Source of the DNA: an uncultured Clostridium sp.
Lineage (GTDB): Bacteria > Bacillota > Clostridia > Lachnospirales > Lachnospiraceae
Assembly (NCBI GenBank): GCA_900551225.1
Contig: URUZ01000076.1
Coordinates: 1-16,708 of the forward strand
Length of the DNA stretch: 16,708 nucleotides
Reading direction: 5' to 3'
Made by a program: the position numbers and the translations under genes. Below, piece by piece: positions 1-7,007 of this stretch (position 1 is its first letter; each line of letters opens with the position of its first letter). The notes beneath the pieces were generated by a model. The model saw only the letters and a list, made by a program, of their open reading frames with translations, searched no databases and was not told the origin of the DNA.

Positions 1-174
1 GCCCATATGCTGAAGCTGACCGAGAAGGGTGCGGACGCATTCCAGATCAGCCACGACCTGTTTCATCAATGGGATCAGGAAATTTTAAGGGAAATGAAGC
101 CCGGGGACAAACAGCTGCTGCTCTCCCTGCTGGAACAGGCTGCCCGGGACATGAAGGAGGCCGGGAATGTTTGA
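1..174 (+). CDS. bilQ: MarR-family regulator, C-terminal fragment (bilQ-like)
   Basis: This is the last 57 codons of a gene that begins outside the window; it ends at a TGA at 172-174. The start of the fragment reads LKLTEKGADAF, which resembles the end of the winged-helix wing of MarR proteins (typically LTxkGrxxf). The rest is an amphipathic helical tail as in the MarR dimerisation region, and the DNA-recognition helix lies off the window. The stop overlaps the ATG of the next gene by 8 bases, so the two are translationally coupled. A MarR regulator directly before an OYE-type reductase and a flavodoxin is the arrangement of the bilQRS operon, so BilQ is the likely identity and it probably controls the operon. 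The assignment rests mostly on context because only the tail is visible. Confidence 0.7.
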   Translation, partial: AHMLKLTEKGADAFQISHDLFHQWDQEILREMKPGDKQLLLSLLEQAARDMKEAGNV

Positions 175-1270
175 GAAAATCAGCAGCCCCGTCTCTCTGG
201 GCGGGGTGACATTGAAAAACCGGGGGATCTTCGCTCCCACCTCCATGGGACTGCCTCCGGGGAAGGCCGAGGAGAAGATCCGCCGCATCGCAGCAGGCGG
301 CTGCGGGATGATCATCATCGGAGATGTGGCTGTGGGCCGGTCCCCCTTTGGGTCGCTGTACAGTAAAAAAGGCTTTCAGGCCTACCGGCGTCTGTGTAAG
401 ACCGCCCATGAAAACAGCTGCCTGATCTGCGCCCAGCTCCATCAGTCGGACAGCTATCTGCCGGGAATGATCCGGTACATCCCCGGCGTTCTCGCCAAGC
501 GGATCACCATGGAAGAGCTGCGGACACTGCTGAACCAACAGATTGGCCCTTACATTACCGGCCTGACCGCAAAAAAGGCGGGGGCCATCACTGCTTCCTT
601 CGGCCGGGCTGCCGTGCTGGCCAGGGAGGCCGGCTTTGACATGGTGCAGGTGCATGGGGACAGGATGTGCGGCAGTTTCTCCTCCACTGTTTTTAACAGC
701 CGGACAGACTACTATGGTGGAAATGCCGAAAACCGCGCCCGCTTCGCAGTGGAGGCCGTATCTGCCATCCGCAGCAGCCTGCCGGATATCCCCATTGACT
801 ACAAGCTGACGGTGCGCCAGGAGAATCCCCACTATGGAAATGCAGGGGTGCTGACGGAGGAGCTTCCTGTTTTCGTGCCGCTGCTGGAACAGGCCGGAGT
901 CACCAGCTTCCATGTGGCACTGGCCAACCACTCGGAGCTGGAGGACACCATTCCGCCGGCCGCCCATCCCTATTTTGGGGAGGAGGGCTGCTTTCTGCGA
1001 TACGCGGATGAGGTACGGCGTCTGACATCTCTGCCGGTATGCGGAGTGGGCGGAATCACTTCCCCCAGCTTTGCCGAAGAGCAGCTGGAAAATGGCCGGG
1101 TGGACTGCATCGCCATGAGCCGCCAGCTGATCGCGGACCCGGACTGGCCCCGCAAGGTGATGGAGGGCCGGGCTGACACCATCCGCCGGTGCGTCCGCTG
1201 CAACCGGGACTGCCTGGGCGGAATGAAGCGGCATGAAGGCGTTCACTGCATTTATGATAAGGAGGATTAA
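167..1270 (+). CDS. bilR: Bilirubin reductase-like OYE-family flavoenzyme BilR
   Basis: This 367-residue protein is an old-yellow-enzyme TIM barrel. Residues about 177-190 carry the family signature NSRTDYYGGNAENR, and 296-320 carry the phosphate-binding end of the barrel (GVGGITSPSF). The C-terminus has C342-x2-C345-x3-C349-x11-C361, the 4Fe-4S spacing of the 2,4-dienoyl-CoA reductase branch. The protein stops there, without the FAD/NADPH domains of those larger enzymes. Residues 163-166 read HGDR, where most relatives have HGAHGYL. From memory, HGDR is the motif that separates bilirubin reductases from other OYE proteins. BilR reduces bilirubin towards urobilinogen in the anaerobic gut. It overlaps the upstream MarR gene by 8 bases and is followed after 1 base by a flavodoxin, the bilQRS order. 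The alternative is a related OYE reductase with another substrate. Confidence 0.85.
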   Translation: MFEKISSPVSLGGVTLKNRGIFAPTSMGLPPGKAEEKIRRIAAGGCGMIIIGDVAVGRSPFGSLYSKKGFQAYRRLCKTAHENSCLICAQLHQSDSYLPGMIRYIPGVLAKRITMEELRTLLNQQIGPYITGLTAKKAGAITASFGRAAVLAREAGFDMVQVHGDRMCGSFSSTVFNSRTDYYGGNAENRARFAVEAVSAIRSSLPDIPIDYKLTVRQENPHYGNAGVLTEELPVFVPLLEQAGVTSFHVALANHSELEDTIPPAAHPYFGEEGCFLRYADEVRRLTSLPVCGVGGITSPSFAEEQLENGRVDCIAMSRQLIADPDWPRKVMEGRADTIRRCVRCNRDCLGGMKRHEGVHCIYDKED

Positions 1271-1271
1271 T

Positions 1272-1814
1272 ATGACATACTCAATCGTGTACAGCACCAG
1301 AACCGGCAATACCGGACTGTTGGCCGAAACCATTAAAAATGCCCTGCCGGCAGAGGGCTGCGCTTACATCGGCGCACCCTGCCCGGAGGGCGGTATGGCG
1401 GATCTGGTATTTGCCGGGTTCTGGACCGACAAAGGCTCCTGTTCCGAGGAGCTGCGTGAATTTCTGATCGGACTTCGAGATAAACAGGTATTTTTATTCG
1501 GAACTGCCGGATTTGGCGGAGCGCCGGAGTATTTCTCCCGGATTCTGACACAGGTGAGCCAGCTTCTGGACAGCTCCAACACAGTGGCCGGAACATATAT
1601 GTGCCAGGGTAAAATGCAGCAGGCCGTGCGCAGCCGGTATGAAGCTATGCTGGAACAAAATCCGGGAGATGATAAGGTTTTGGGGATGATTTCCAATTTT
1701 GATATGGCTCTGATGCATCCGGATGATGGTGACCTGCAGCGGCTGGCTCTGGAGGTTAAAGGGCTGCTGAGCCAGTCAGATCAGCCCGGCCTTCCAGCAA
1801 CAGACGCTTTATAA
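1272..1814 (+). CDS. bilS: Flavodoxin-like electron-transfer protein BilS
   Basis: The protein has 180 residues. The ATG at 1272 was chosen because AAGGAGG lies 6 bases upstream and the protein then starts directly at beta-strand 1. Residues 8-14 (STRTGNT) form the FMN phosphate loop of flavodoxins, preceded by the hydrophobic strand YSIVY. A second region (FAGFWTDKGSC, then FLFGTAGFGG) matches the later flavin-contacting loops and strand of flavodoxin-fold proteins. It follows the BilR gene with a single base between stop and start, so it is in the same operon and is the likely electron carrier for BilR, which has no NAD(P)H domain of its own. The last 59 bases overlap, tail-to-tail, the 3' end of the gene on the other strand. 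Confidence 0.82.
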   Translation: MTYSIVYSTRTGNTGLLAETIKNALPAEGCAYIGAPCPEGGMADLVFAGFWTDKGSCSEELREFLIGLRDKQVFLFGTAGFGGAPEYFSRILTQVSQLLDSSNTVAGTYMCQGKMQQAVRSRYEAMLEQNPGDDKVLGMISNFDMALMHPDDGDLQRLALEVKGLLSQSDQPGLPATDAL

Positions 1815-2340
1815 ATAGAAGCAGGGCCGCCCGGTTTTCCATGTGGACAGGCAGGGCGGACGGCGTTTGGGGGCTACCCGGTTCGGAGGATGCCGGGAGT
1901 GCCGGGTTCTCCTCGGGCTCGACCCACAGGATCTGCTGCTGTTCCTGCCAGCGGACCCGTTTGATATTAATCTGCTTTTCCTGGGCAAGGTCCGCCGTGA
2001 CTTTATAATAGCTGATGTCCCTCATTTCCAAAGACCAGTTTTCCTTCTTCAGCCAGGGATACTGGTCTTCCATGGAGATGGGGGACGTTTCATCTGCCCG
2101 GGCAAATATGTATTCCAGCTGCGCCAGATAAAGATCTCCAAGGCGCTCCTCCCCGGCCAGGCAGATGTACTGGCGCAGGGTGCGGGCGGAGGAGGGCAGG
2201 CAGGCCGACCGGATGGCCTCGGCCAGGGGGATGGGGATGGATTGGGGCGCTTCCTGTAACACCGCCCGCCATACTCTTTCATCGGAAAAAACCTGTTTCA
2301 TCGGAATATTGCACCGTTCTATATTTACGCGTCTTTCCAT
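1756..2340 (-). CDS. Hypothetical protein, 194 residues, downstream of EndoQ-UvrD
   Basis: I do not recognise this family. The ATG at 2340 has AAGGAG about 10 bases upstream and lies 23 bases after the stop of the nuclease-helicase gene, so the two are probably one transcript. The protein looks soluble, with no signal peptide or membrane segment. Residues about 15-90 appear helical (VWRAVLQEAP, TLRQYICLAG, YLAQLEYIFA). Residues about 108-150 are rich in lysine, arginine and glutamine with alternating hydrophobics, suggesting beta-strands. A proline/serine-rich stretch follows at about 153-170 (PALPASSEPGSPQTPSALP), then a short helical tail. Its 3' end overlaps bilS in the opposite direction by 59 bases. 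A second in-frame ATG (residue 14, MKQVFSDERV) is possible but has no better ribosome-binding site. Confidence 0.6.
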   Translation of the reverse strand: MERRVNIERCNIPMKQVFSDERVWRAVLQEAPQSIPIPLAEAIRSACLPSSARTLRQYICLAGEERLGDLYLAQLEYIFARADETSPISMEDQYPWLKKENWSLEMRDISYYKVTADLAQEKQINIKRVRWQEQQQILWVEPEENPALPASSEPGSPQTPSALPVHMENRAALLLFIKRLLLEGRADLTGSAAL

Positions 2341-2363
2341 CTGATGATTTCTCCTTTATAGGA

Positions 2364-5300
2364 TTACTTCATAAACTCAAACAGGCTCAACTGGCGGCCG
2401 GAATCACTGCCTTGGGGTCGTCCGGCATGTTCACGGATCATATCCGATTCCGGTATATCTGCCAAAAAAGGGGATGGTTCCCGGGAAACGGTAAGTATCA
2501 ATTCCTCTCTTGCCCGGGTCATACCCACAAAGAACAGACGGCGCTCTTCCTCCATATCCGCCGGTCCATTTCCAGTATCCAGAGGGATCAGGCCCTTGGC
2601 CGCCCCGTACAGCACAACAGCCGGAAACTCCAGGCCTTTTGCACCATGAAGAGTCATGAGTGTCACCGCATCCGAGGTATAGGTCTTACCGCCGCAGCGT
2701 TTTAAGTCGCTCTCCCGGCCAAATGCCAGATCAGTCATCATTTCCGGCATGTTTTTATAACACAGGGCCACGGAGGCCAGCTTCTGCATAGCGGGGTCTG
2801 CATCCAGCTCCATGTCCTTCATCCATGCGGCCATCAGCTTTTGGGGACGGGATTTTTTAAACATAGGACCGTATTTTTCAACCATTGCCTGGAACACGCT
2901 GTCCCCGATACAATCCTCCCCCAATTCCCACAGCAGCTTTAAGCACAGCCTTTGGGACAGGCGGTCCTCCGGGTCTGCCAGGCAGCGGAAGAAGCTGACT
3001 GTGCCGCGCACGGTATCCGCATCAAAGAAATCATCCCGCCCGGCTACAACATAGGGTATGCCCTCCTTTTTCAGGCATTTCTCCAACAGGTCTGCCTGGC
3101 GGTGGGTGCGGTAGAGCACCGCAATCTCTGCAAAGCTTCTGGGCCTGCGGTCCTCCGGGCAGGCAAATCCCTCCTGGGTGTCCAGCATATCGATGCCGCC
3201 GATCAGGCGGTTGATTTCCTTTGCCACAAATATAGCCTCCGCCATGTCGCTGACAGCTGAAACCGCCCGGATCGGATATCCGCTGTCCCGTGTGGGCAGC
3301 AGCTTACGCTCCTCCCCCGGATTCCTGGAAATGACGGCCAAAGCCCCTGACAGAATCTGTGGGGTGGATCGGTAGTTCTGAGTCAGGTGAATAACCTCTG
3401 TATCAGGCGCCTCCTCCAGCAGACGGTCAAAGCACCTGGCATCCGAGCCGCGGAATCCATAGATCGCCTGGTCCGGATCTCCAATGACAAACAGTTCCCT
3501 CCCGCCCCTGTTCCAGGCCATAAGCAGCTGGTACTGGACGGGATTGATATCCTGAAACTCGTCCACCAGAAGATACTGGAAAGGACGCAGATCCGCTCCG
3601 GCCGCGCTGGATAATGCCAGTGCTTCGGTGAGAAGGTCATCAAAATCCAGGGCCTGAAGGTGCTTCAGGCCTGCCTGGTACGCAGCGAAGGCGGCTTCCC
3701 ATTGAGAGGGTGAGGGGAGCGTCTGGTCCGCGGGGTGCTCCTGGTCCGCGGGGCCCTCCTGGTCCGCGGGGAATTCCTGGTCCGCGGGGACCTCCTGGTC
3801 CGCAGGGAATTCCTGGTCCGCGGGGTGCTCCTGCTCTGCGCCTCCGTTCTTCCTCTGGGATATGTATCGGAGCAGGTTTCCTGGCCGCAGCTTCAATCCC
3901 TGATCCCGGATGACCTCCTTAGCAATTTCCAGCATTTGGGACTCATCTGCCAGAGTAAATTCCCTTCCCTGATTTTTAAGAAGGCTGTAACAGATCGAGT
4001 GGAAGGTACCGATCTGAATCCTGCGGACCGACTGCTTCCCGCCCATCTCCTCCGTCAGACGTTTTCTCATCTCCTCGGCAGCCTTGTTGGTAAAGGTAAC
4101 GGCCGTAATCTCCGATGGCTTTACCTTGCGGACCTGAAGAAGATGAGCCAGGCGGGCGGCCAGCGTCCCTGTCTTGCCTGTGCCGGGACCAGCGATGACT
4201 GCTGCGGTGCGGCTGACTGTTTGGACTGCGGCGGCCTGGGCCTCGTTTAACTGGCGGACTGCCGCAGTCTGGGCATCGTTCAACTGGCGGACTGACGCAG
4301 TCTGGGCATCGTTCAACTGGCGGACTGACGCAGTCTGGGCATCGTTCAACTGGCGGATTGCTGCAGTCTGGGCATCATTCAACTGGCGGACTGTGGCAGT
4401 CTGGGCATCATTCAACTGGCAGGCTGCCGCAGTCTGGGCATCATTCAACTGGCGGACTGCCGCATTAGCCACCTCATTCAACCGGTAACCGTTTATTGGG
4501 CCGCCTTTACCTAATGCTTCTGCCATTTGGTCCGGCTCCCCTGAAACTGCAGCTGCGCATGCCTCGGCCGCAGCTGCAGCGGCCATCTCGCCCGGAGCGG
4601 AAATCTCCTCCTTAACTGCCGTCTCCGGCCCGGACGCCTCCATCTCCTGGAATAGGCTCATCTGGCCGTCCAGATTGTCTATCTCAGAAGGAGTAAACAA
4701 CCGGATGGTCCCATACTCCCCGTCAAAGCCAGGATGTCTGATCACCAATCCATCCCGCAGACGGCGGATTCCCTCTGATACCAGATAGCCTCCGGCCCTG
4801 CGGATGTCCTCCACCGGCATTTCCCGAAGAATCGTAAATTCCGGGCCAAGGCTGCCCAGCAGATCCTGATACAGAGACTGGACCAGCTTGCTGGCTGAGG
4901 ATTTACCCGTGGATGCAGCGATGACCTCCGGCAGAGGAACCAGGCTTTCAAACCGCCTGGCCCCCGGCAGCACAAAGCCCTCCGGCCGGTCTGCCAGCTG
5001 TTCCACACGGTGGGATACGCCAATGGTCAATTTTCGGCCGCACACCGGGCATTTGCCGTCATAGGCCTCAGCCTGGATGGGGCTCAGACAGAGATTGCAT
5101 TTCCGGTGGCCGTCAAAATGGTATTTGCCCTCCTCAGGGAAGAATTCGATGGTACCGTTTAGCCCCTGCCCGTTCTGGATAGCCTGGTACAGGCCGTCGT
5201 AACTCATCTCAATATCCAGCAGGTTTGCTTCCCGGCCCAGTTTCGCCGGGGAGTGGGCGTCTGAATTGGACACAAGATTGTAATTATCCAGGGCAGACAG

Positions 5301-5921
5301 CCGCCAGTTCATAGGCGGATCTGAGGATAAACCTGTTTCCACCGCGCGGATGTGGGGCGTCAGATCCTCGAAACACTCCTCCACGGTATCAAAGCCCGAG
5401 AAGGCGCCGAACATGGAAAAATGAGGCGTCCAGATATGGGCTGGGATAAATATGGCTTTGGGGCATATTTCCAGCGTGATCTCCAGCAGATCCCGGCTGT
5501 CCAGCCCCAGAATCGGCCGCCCGTCGGAATGGATGTTCCCTATGGTCTCCAGCTTATGAGCCAGCTGCTGTGCCGCTTCCAGGCCAGGCAGCAGGATCAC
5601 ATTGTGAACTTTCCGAACTCTGCCGTTTTTCTTATAAATGGAGCTGATCTCCCCGGACAGCACAAACCGCGGCCGCAGCCCTGTCACTGCCGCCGGGTCC
5701 TGAATCCGCAGCTCCTCCTTCAGCTGGTACAGCCCGTCCTCCGCCGGAACCAGCTTGGCCTCCAGCTCCTCCCGCCAGGCGGGGTGGGTGAAATCACCTG
5801 TACCCAGAAGATGGATTCCTTTTTTCCTTGCCCAAAGATCCAGATATTCCGGCGTACAGTCCCTGCTGGTGGCCCTGGAATATCTGGAATGAATATGTAA
5901 ATCTGCGATGTATGTTGGCAT
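2364..5921 (-). CDS. Endonuclease Q-like PHP nuclease fused to UvrD/PcrA-type helicase
   Basis: This is a 1185-residue two-part protein. Residues 1-425 resemble endonuclease Q, which nicks 5' of deaminated bases. Likely metal ligands of the PHP fold are H9/H11 (DLHIHSRYS), D43 (GTGDFTHP), E91, H106, H162/H167 and D221/H223 (SNSDAHS). A C275-x2-C278...C291-x2-C294 zinc site follows. An Ala/Glu-rich linker leads to an SF1A helicase: Q motif about 480-567 (repeated), Walker A near 577-584 (AGPGTGKT), TFTNKAAEEM, D787EFQD, GDPDQAIYGFRG, LTQNYRS, TLHGAKGLEF and EERRLFFVGMTRARE. QMSLF at 420-424 and QLSLF at 1177-1181 resemble beta-clamp-binding pentapeptides. The ATG has GGGAG upstream and a good promoter at 5954-5982. 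The motifs look intact, so both halves are probably active in repair of deaminated DNA. The joint activity is inferred. Confidence 0.88.
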   Translation of the reverse strand: MPTYIADLHIHSRYSRATSRDCTPEYLDLWARKKGIHLLGTGDFTHPAWREELEAKLVPAEDGLYQLKEELRIQDPAAVTGLRPRFVLSGEISSIYKKNGRVRKVHNVILLPGLEAAQQLAHKLETIGNIHSDGRPILGLDSRDLLEITLEICPKAIFIPAHIWTPHFSMFGAFSGFDTVEECFEDLTPHIRAVETGLSSDPPMNWRLSALDNYNLVSNSDAHSPAKLGREANLLDIEMSYDGLYQAIQNGQGLNGTIEFFPEEGKYHFDGHRKCNLCLSPIQAEAYDGKCPVCGRKLTIGVSHRVEQLADRPEGFVLPGARRFESLVPLPEVIAASTGKSSASKLVQSLYQDLLGSLGPEFTILREMPVEDIRRAGGYLVSEGIRRLRDGLVIRHPGFDGEYGTIRLFTPSEIDNLDGQMSLFQEMEASGPETAVKEEISAPGEMAAAAAAEACAAAVSGEPDQMAEALGKGGPINGYRLNEVANAAVRQLNDAQTAAACQLNDAQTATVRQLNDAQTAAIRQLNDAQTASVRQLNDAQTASVRQLNDAQTAAVRQLNEAQAAAVQTVSRTAAVIAGPGTGKTGTLAARLAHLLQVRKVKPSEITAVTFTNKAAEEMRKRLTEEMGGKQSVRRIQIGTFHSICYSLLKNQGREFTLADESQMLEIAKEVIRDQGLKLRPGNLLRYISQRKNGGAEQEHPADQEFPADQEVPADQEFPADQEGPADQEHPADQTLPSPSQWEAAFAAYQAGLKHLQALDFDDLLTEALALSSAAGADLRPFQYLLVDEFQDINPVQYQLLMAWNRGGRELFVIGDPDQAIYGFRGSDARCFDRLLEEAPDTEVIHLTQNYRSTPQILSGALAVISRNPGEERKLLPTRDSGYPIRAVSAVSDMAEAIFVAKEINRLIGGIDMLDTQEGFACPEDRRPRSFAEIAVLYRTHRQADLLEKCLKKEGIPYVVAGRDDFFDADTVRGTVSFFRCLADPEDRLSQRLCLKLLWELGEDCIGDSVFQAMVEKYGPMFKKSRPQKLMAAWMKDMELDADPAMQKLASVALCYKNMPEMMTDLAFGRESDLKRCGGKTYTSDAVTLMTLHGAKGLEFPAVVLYGAAKGLIPLDTGNGPADMEEERRLFFVGMTRAREELILTVSREPSPFLADIPESDMIREHAGRPQGSDSGRQLSLFEFMK
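3723..3838 (-). repeat. 18-bp in-frame tandem repeat inside the helicase gene
   Basis: Seven 18-bp units lie head to tail. On the plus strand each begins CTGGTCCGCGGGG or a close variant, at 3723, 3741, 3759, 3777, 3795 and 3813, with a degenerate seventh at 3831. Read in the gene, they encode repeats of PADQEx (with x = H, F, V, F, G, H) at residues about 695-733. They sit between RYISQRKNGG and the LDFDDLL motif, which is the surface insertion of helicase subdomain 1B. Because the unit is a multiple of three, gain or loss of copies keeps the reading frame. Confidence 0.93.
4225..4488 (-). repeat. 33-bp in-frame tandem repeat multiplying the helicase Q motif
   Basis: Eight consecutive 11-residue units (residues about 480-567) are encoded by 33-bp repeats. 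On the plus strand the phase marker AACTGG recurs exactly every 33 bases at 4249, 4282, 4315, 4348, 4381, 4414 and 4447. The inner six units read QLNDAQTAAVR with few changes; the outer two (RLNEVANAAVR and QLNEAQAAAVQ) are more diverged. The unit is itself the UvrD Q motif (LNxxQxxAV), which normally occurs once just before Walker A. The last unit sits at the correct distance from Walker A, so it is probably the working copy. Confidence 0.93.
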
Positions 5922-5953
5922 TCTGCTCTCCCGCTTTTGTATAAGATAAAAAT

Positions 5954-5982
5954 ATTATAGACGTTCCGGAAATGCGTTTCAA
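5954..5982 (-). promoter_or_regulatory. Sigma-A-type promoter for the EndoQ-UvrD gene
   Basis: On the minus strand the -35 box is TTGAAA (5982-5977), the spacer is 17 bases, and the -10 box is TATAAT (5959-5954), a perfect -10. It lies 33 bases upstream of the ATG at 5921 and just after the end of the previous minus-strand gene. It should drive the nuclease-helicase gene and the 194-residue gene behind it. Confidence 0.75.
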
Positions 5983-6016
5983 GCAAAACCGGGAATTCCC
6001 AGGCGCATTCTCTCCT

Positions 6017-6481
6017 CTAAAAAAAGAACACCAGGACGATTGATGTGAAAATCAGGAAAAACGCCGGATATATCCCTCTTGTGAGCATCACATTCCGATC
6101 CTCCCCCGGCGTATAAAATTCCTCAGGATTTTTGGGGTTCACATACAAAACTGCCTCGGTCCCAGGCGGTCCCGATCTTAAGACCGATAGCGCCATACGG
6201 CTGTCCATTCCCTTAAACTCCTTCCCATCAACCTGATAGCTGTATATCATATAACGGTGGCCGGTGTAACTGTGCACATAACTTTTCTTGCCTCCTATTT
6301 GGGTCCAATGCATCCCATTATAAAATGTTCCGCTGTCCATATGGTCGATTATACCGGCGATTCGCTGTGTACACCTCTGCCGGATGCCCTGCTCCTTGTC
6401 GCAGTCCTTCTGGAATCCTGTAAACGCGCTGTAACCTACTGAAAGAATAAAAAACAGGATAAACAATTTCCCTGCATCCAA
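6017..6481 (-). CDS. Small membrane protein with two TM segments, DUF3592-like
   Basis: The open frame contains no ATG before residue 80 or so. The best start is TTG at 6481, 8 bases after GGGAGG, giving 154 residues. Residues about 5-22 (KLFILFFILSVGYSAFTGF) form an N-terminal membrane anchor. A soluble middle follows with tyrosine-rich strands (HRYMIYSYQVDGKEF) and YVNPKNPEEFY. The last 18 residues (IYPAFFLIFTSIVLVFFF) form a second membrane segment. The 'short TM, YSYxVDGKxF domain, VxYNPxNPxxxY, TM' pattern resembles DUF3592 proteins, whose role is unknown to me. It lies 110 bases beyond the stop of the yjdF-like gene, with a hairpin in between, so it may be read by partial readthrough. 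Starts further upstream would place the hairpin in coding sequence and have no ribosome-binding site. Confidence 0.65.
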   Translation of the reverse strand: MDAGKLFILFFILSVGYSAFTGFQKDCDKEQGIRQRCTQRIAGIIDHMDSGTFYNGMHWTQIGGKKSYVHSYTGHRYMIYSYQVDGKEFKGMDSRMALSVLRSGPPGTEAVLYVNPKNPEEFYTPGEDRNVMLTRGIYPAFFLIFTSIVLVFFF

Positions 6482-6507
6482 AATATCCACCTCCCTTTTA
6501 TCTGAAA

Positions 6508-6548
6508 ATGCCCGTCCGGCTGAGAACGATTCCCTGCCGGGCGGGCAT
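6508..6548 (-). terminator. GC-rich hairpin after the yjdF-like gene, possible terminator
   Basis: The arms ATGCCCGTCCGGC (6508-6520) and GCCGGGCGGGCAT (6536-6548) pair over 13 bases with one wobble, around a 15-base loop. It lies 43 bases after the stop of the gene ending at 6591. On the minus strand the stem is followed by only a short T run (TTTCAGAT), and the loop is long, so termination may be incomplete. That would allow the next gene, which has no evident promoter, to be transcribed. Confidence 0.5.
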
Positions 6549-6590
6549 AGTCTGTTCTGCGGAAATAGGCAGCATCCACAGCGCAAAATG

Positions 6591-7007
6591 CTATCTGCCT
6601 CTGTGCTTTTCTTTCCGCTTCTGCTGTTTCAGCTCAAACAGGCGCTGGGCCTCCTCCTCTTTTTGTTGGCGGCTTCGTATCTTCCTCTGAAGCTTCGCCT
6701 GTTCATGCTGCAATTGAAGGGCCTGCTGGGACTTGGTCCCCATCCCCGCATTGTCAATCTGCTTTCTGGCTTCCCGCTGCATGCGTTTGGGATTCGATGG
6801 CCGTTCCTTCACAGTTGCTTCCACAGCTGGACTGAACCGCAATTCATAGTATTTTCCAAGAACGAGCATCCACACATCATAATCCTTAGGTTCAGCTCCG
6901 AATGTGATCTTACACACCTCCAGCTTCCCGCCGGAGACCCGCTCCAGGATTCCCACCCAAAACGGGTCCTGGAAAAACACCTGCAGAAATACCGCTTCTT
7001 TGTCCAT
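6591..7007 (-). CDS. yjdF: YjdF family protein (DUF2992)
   Basis: The ATG at 7007 was chosen because AGGAGG is 7 bases upstream; the product has 138 residues. The N-terminal half is a small beta-rich domain (VFFQDPFWVGILER, then ITFGAEPKDYDVWMLVL). The C-terminal half is a highly charged helix rich in Gln, Arg, Lys and Glu, ending KQQKRKEKHRGR. The linking segment NPKRMQREARKQ and that charged tail are the hallmark of DUF2992/YjdF proteins of Firmicutes. Their biochemical role is not established, but in many species the gene sits behind a riboswitch that senses aza-aromatic compounds, suggesting a job in tolerance to such molecules. The leader here fits that (see the riboswitch entry). The gene is followed by a hairpin and a small membrane-protein gene. 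Confidence 0.85.
   Translation of the reverse strand: MDKEAVFLQVFFQDPFWVGILERVSGGKLEVCKITFGAEPKDYDVWMLVLGKYYELRFSPAVEATVKERPSNPKRMQREARKQIDNAGMGTKSQQALQLQHEQAKLQRKIRSRQQKEEEAQRLFELKQQKRKEKHRGR

Noticed and set aside
47..1333. Long open frame of 428 codons on the minus strand
   Set aside because: It lies antisense to bilR, which has clear OYE motifs. Its protein has no recognisable domain and a composition typical of a reverse reading of GC-rich coding DNA.
3710..3913. Collagen-like Gly-Pro-Arg repeat protein on the plus strand
   Set aside because: It is the reverse-strand reading of the 18-bp repeat in the helicase gene; the minus strand carries all helicase motifs in frame and the plus frame has no ribosome-binding site.
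4174..4488. Repeat protein with WASFNWRT units on the plus strand
   Set aside because: It is the antisense reading of the 33-bp Q-motif repeat, and no domain continues on either side.
5985..6003. GGGAATTCCC palindrome followed by TTTT on the minus strand, possible terminator of the small membrane-protein gene
   Set aside because: The stem is only about 5 bp with a wobble and the T run is 4 bases, too weak to call.
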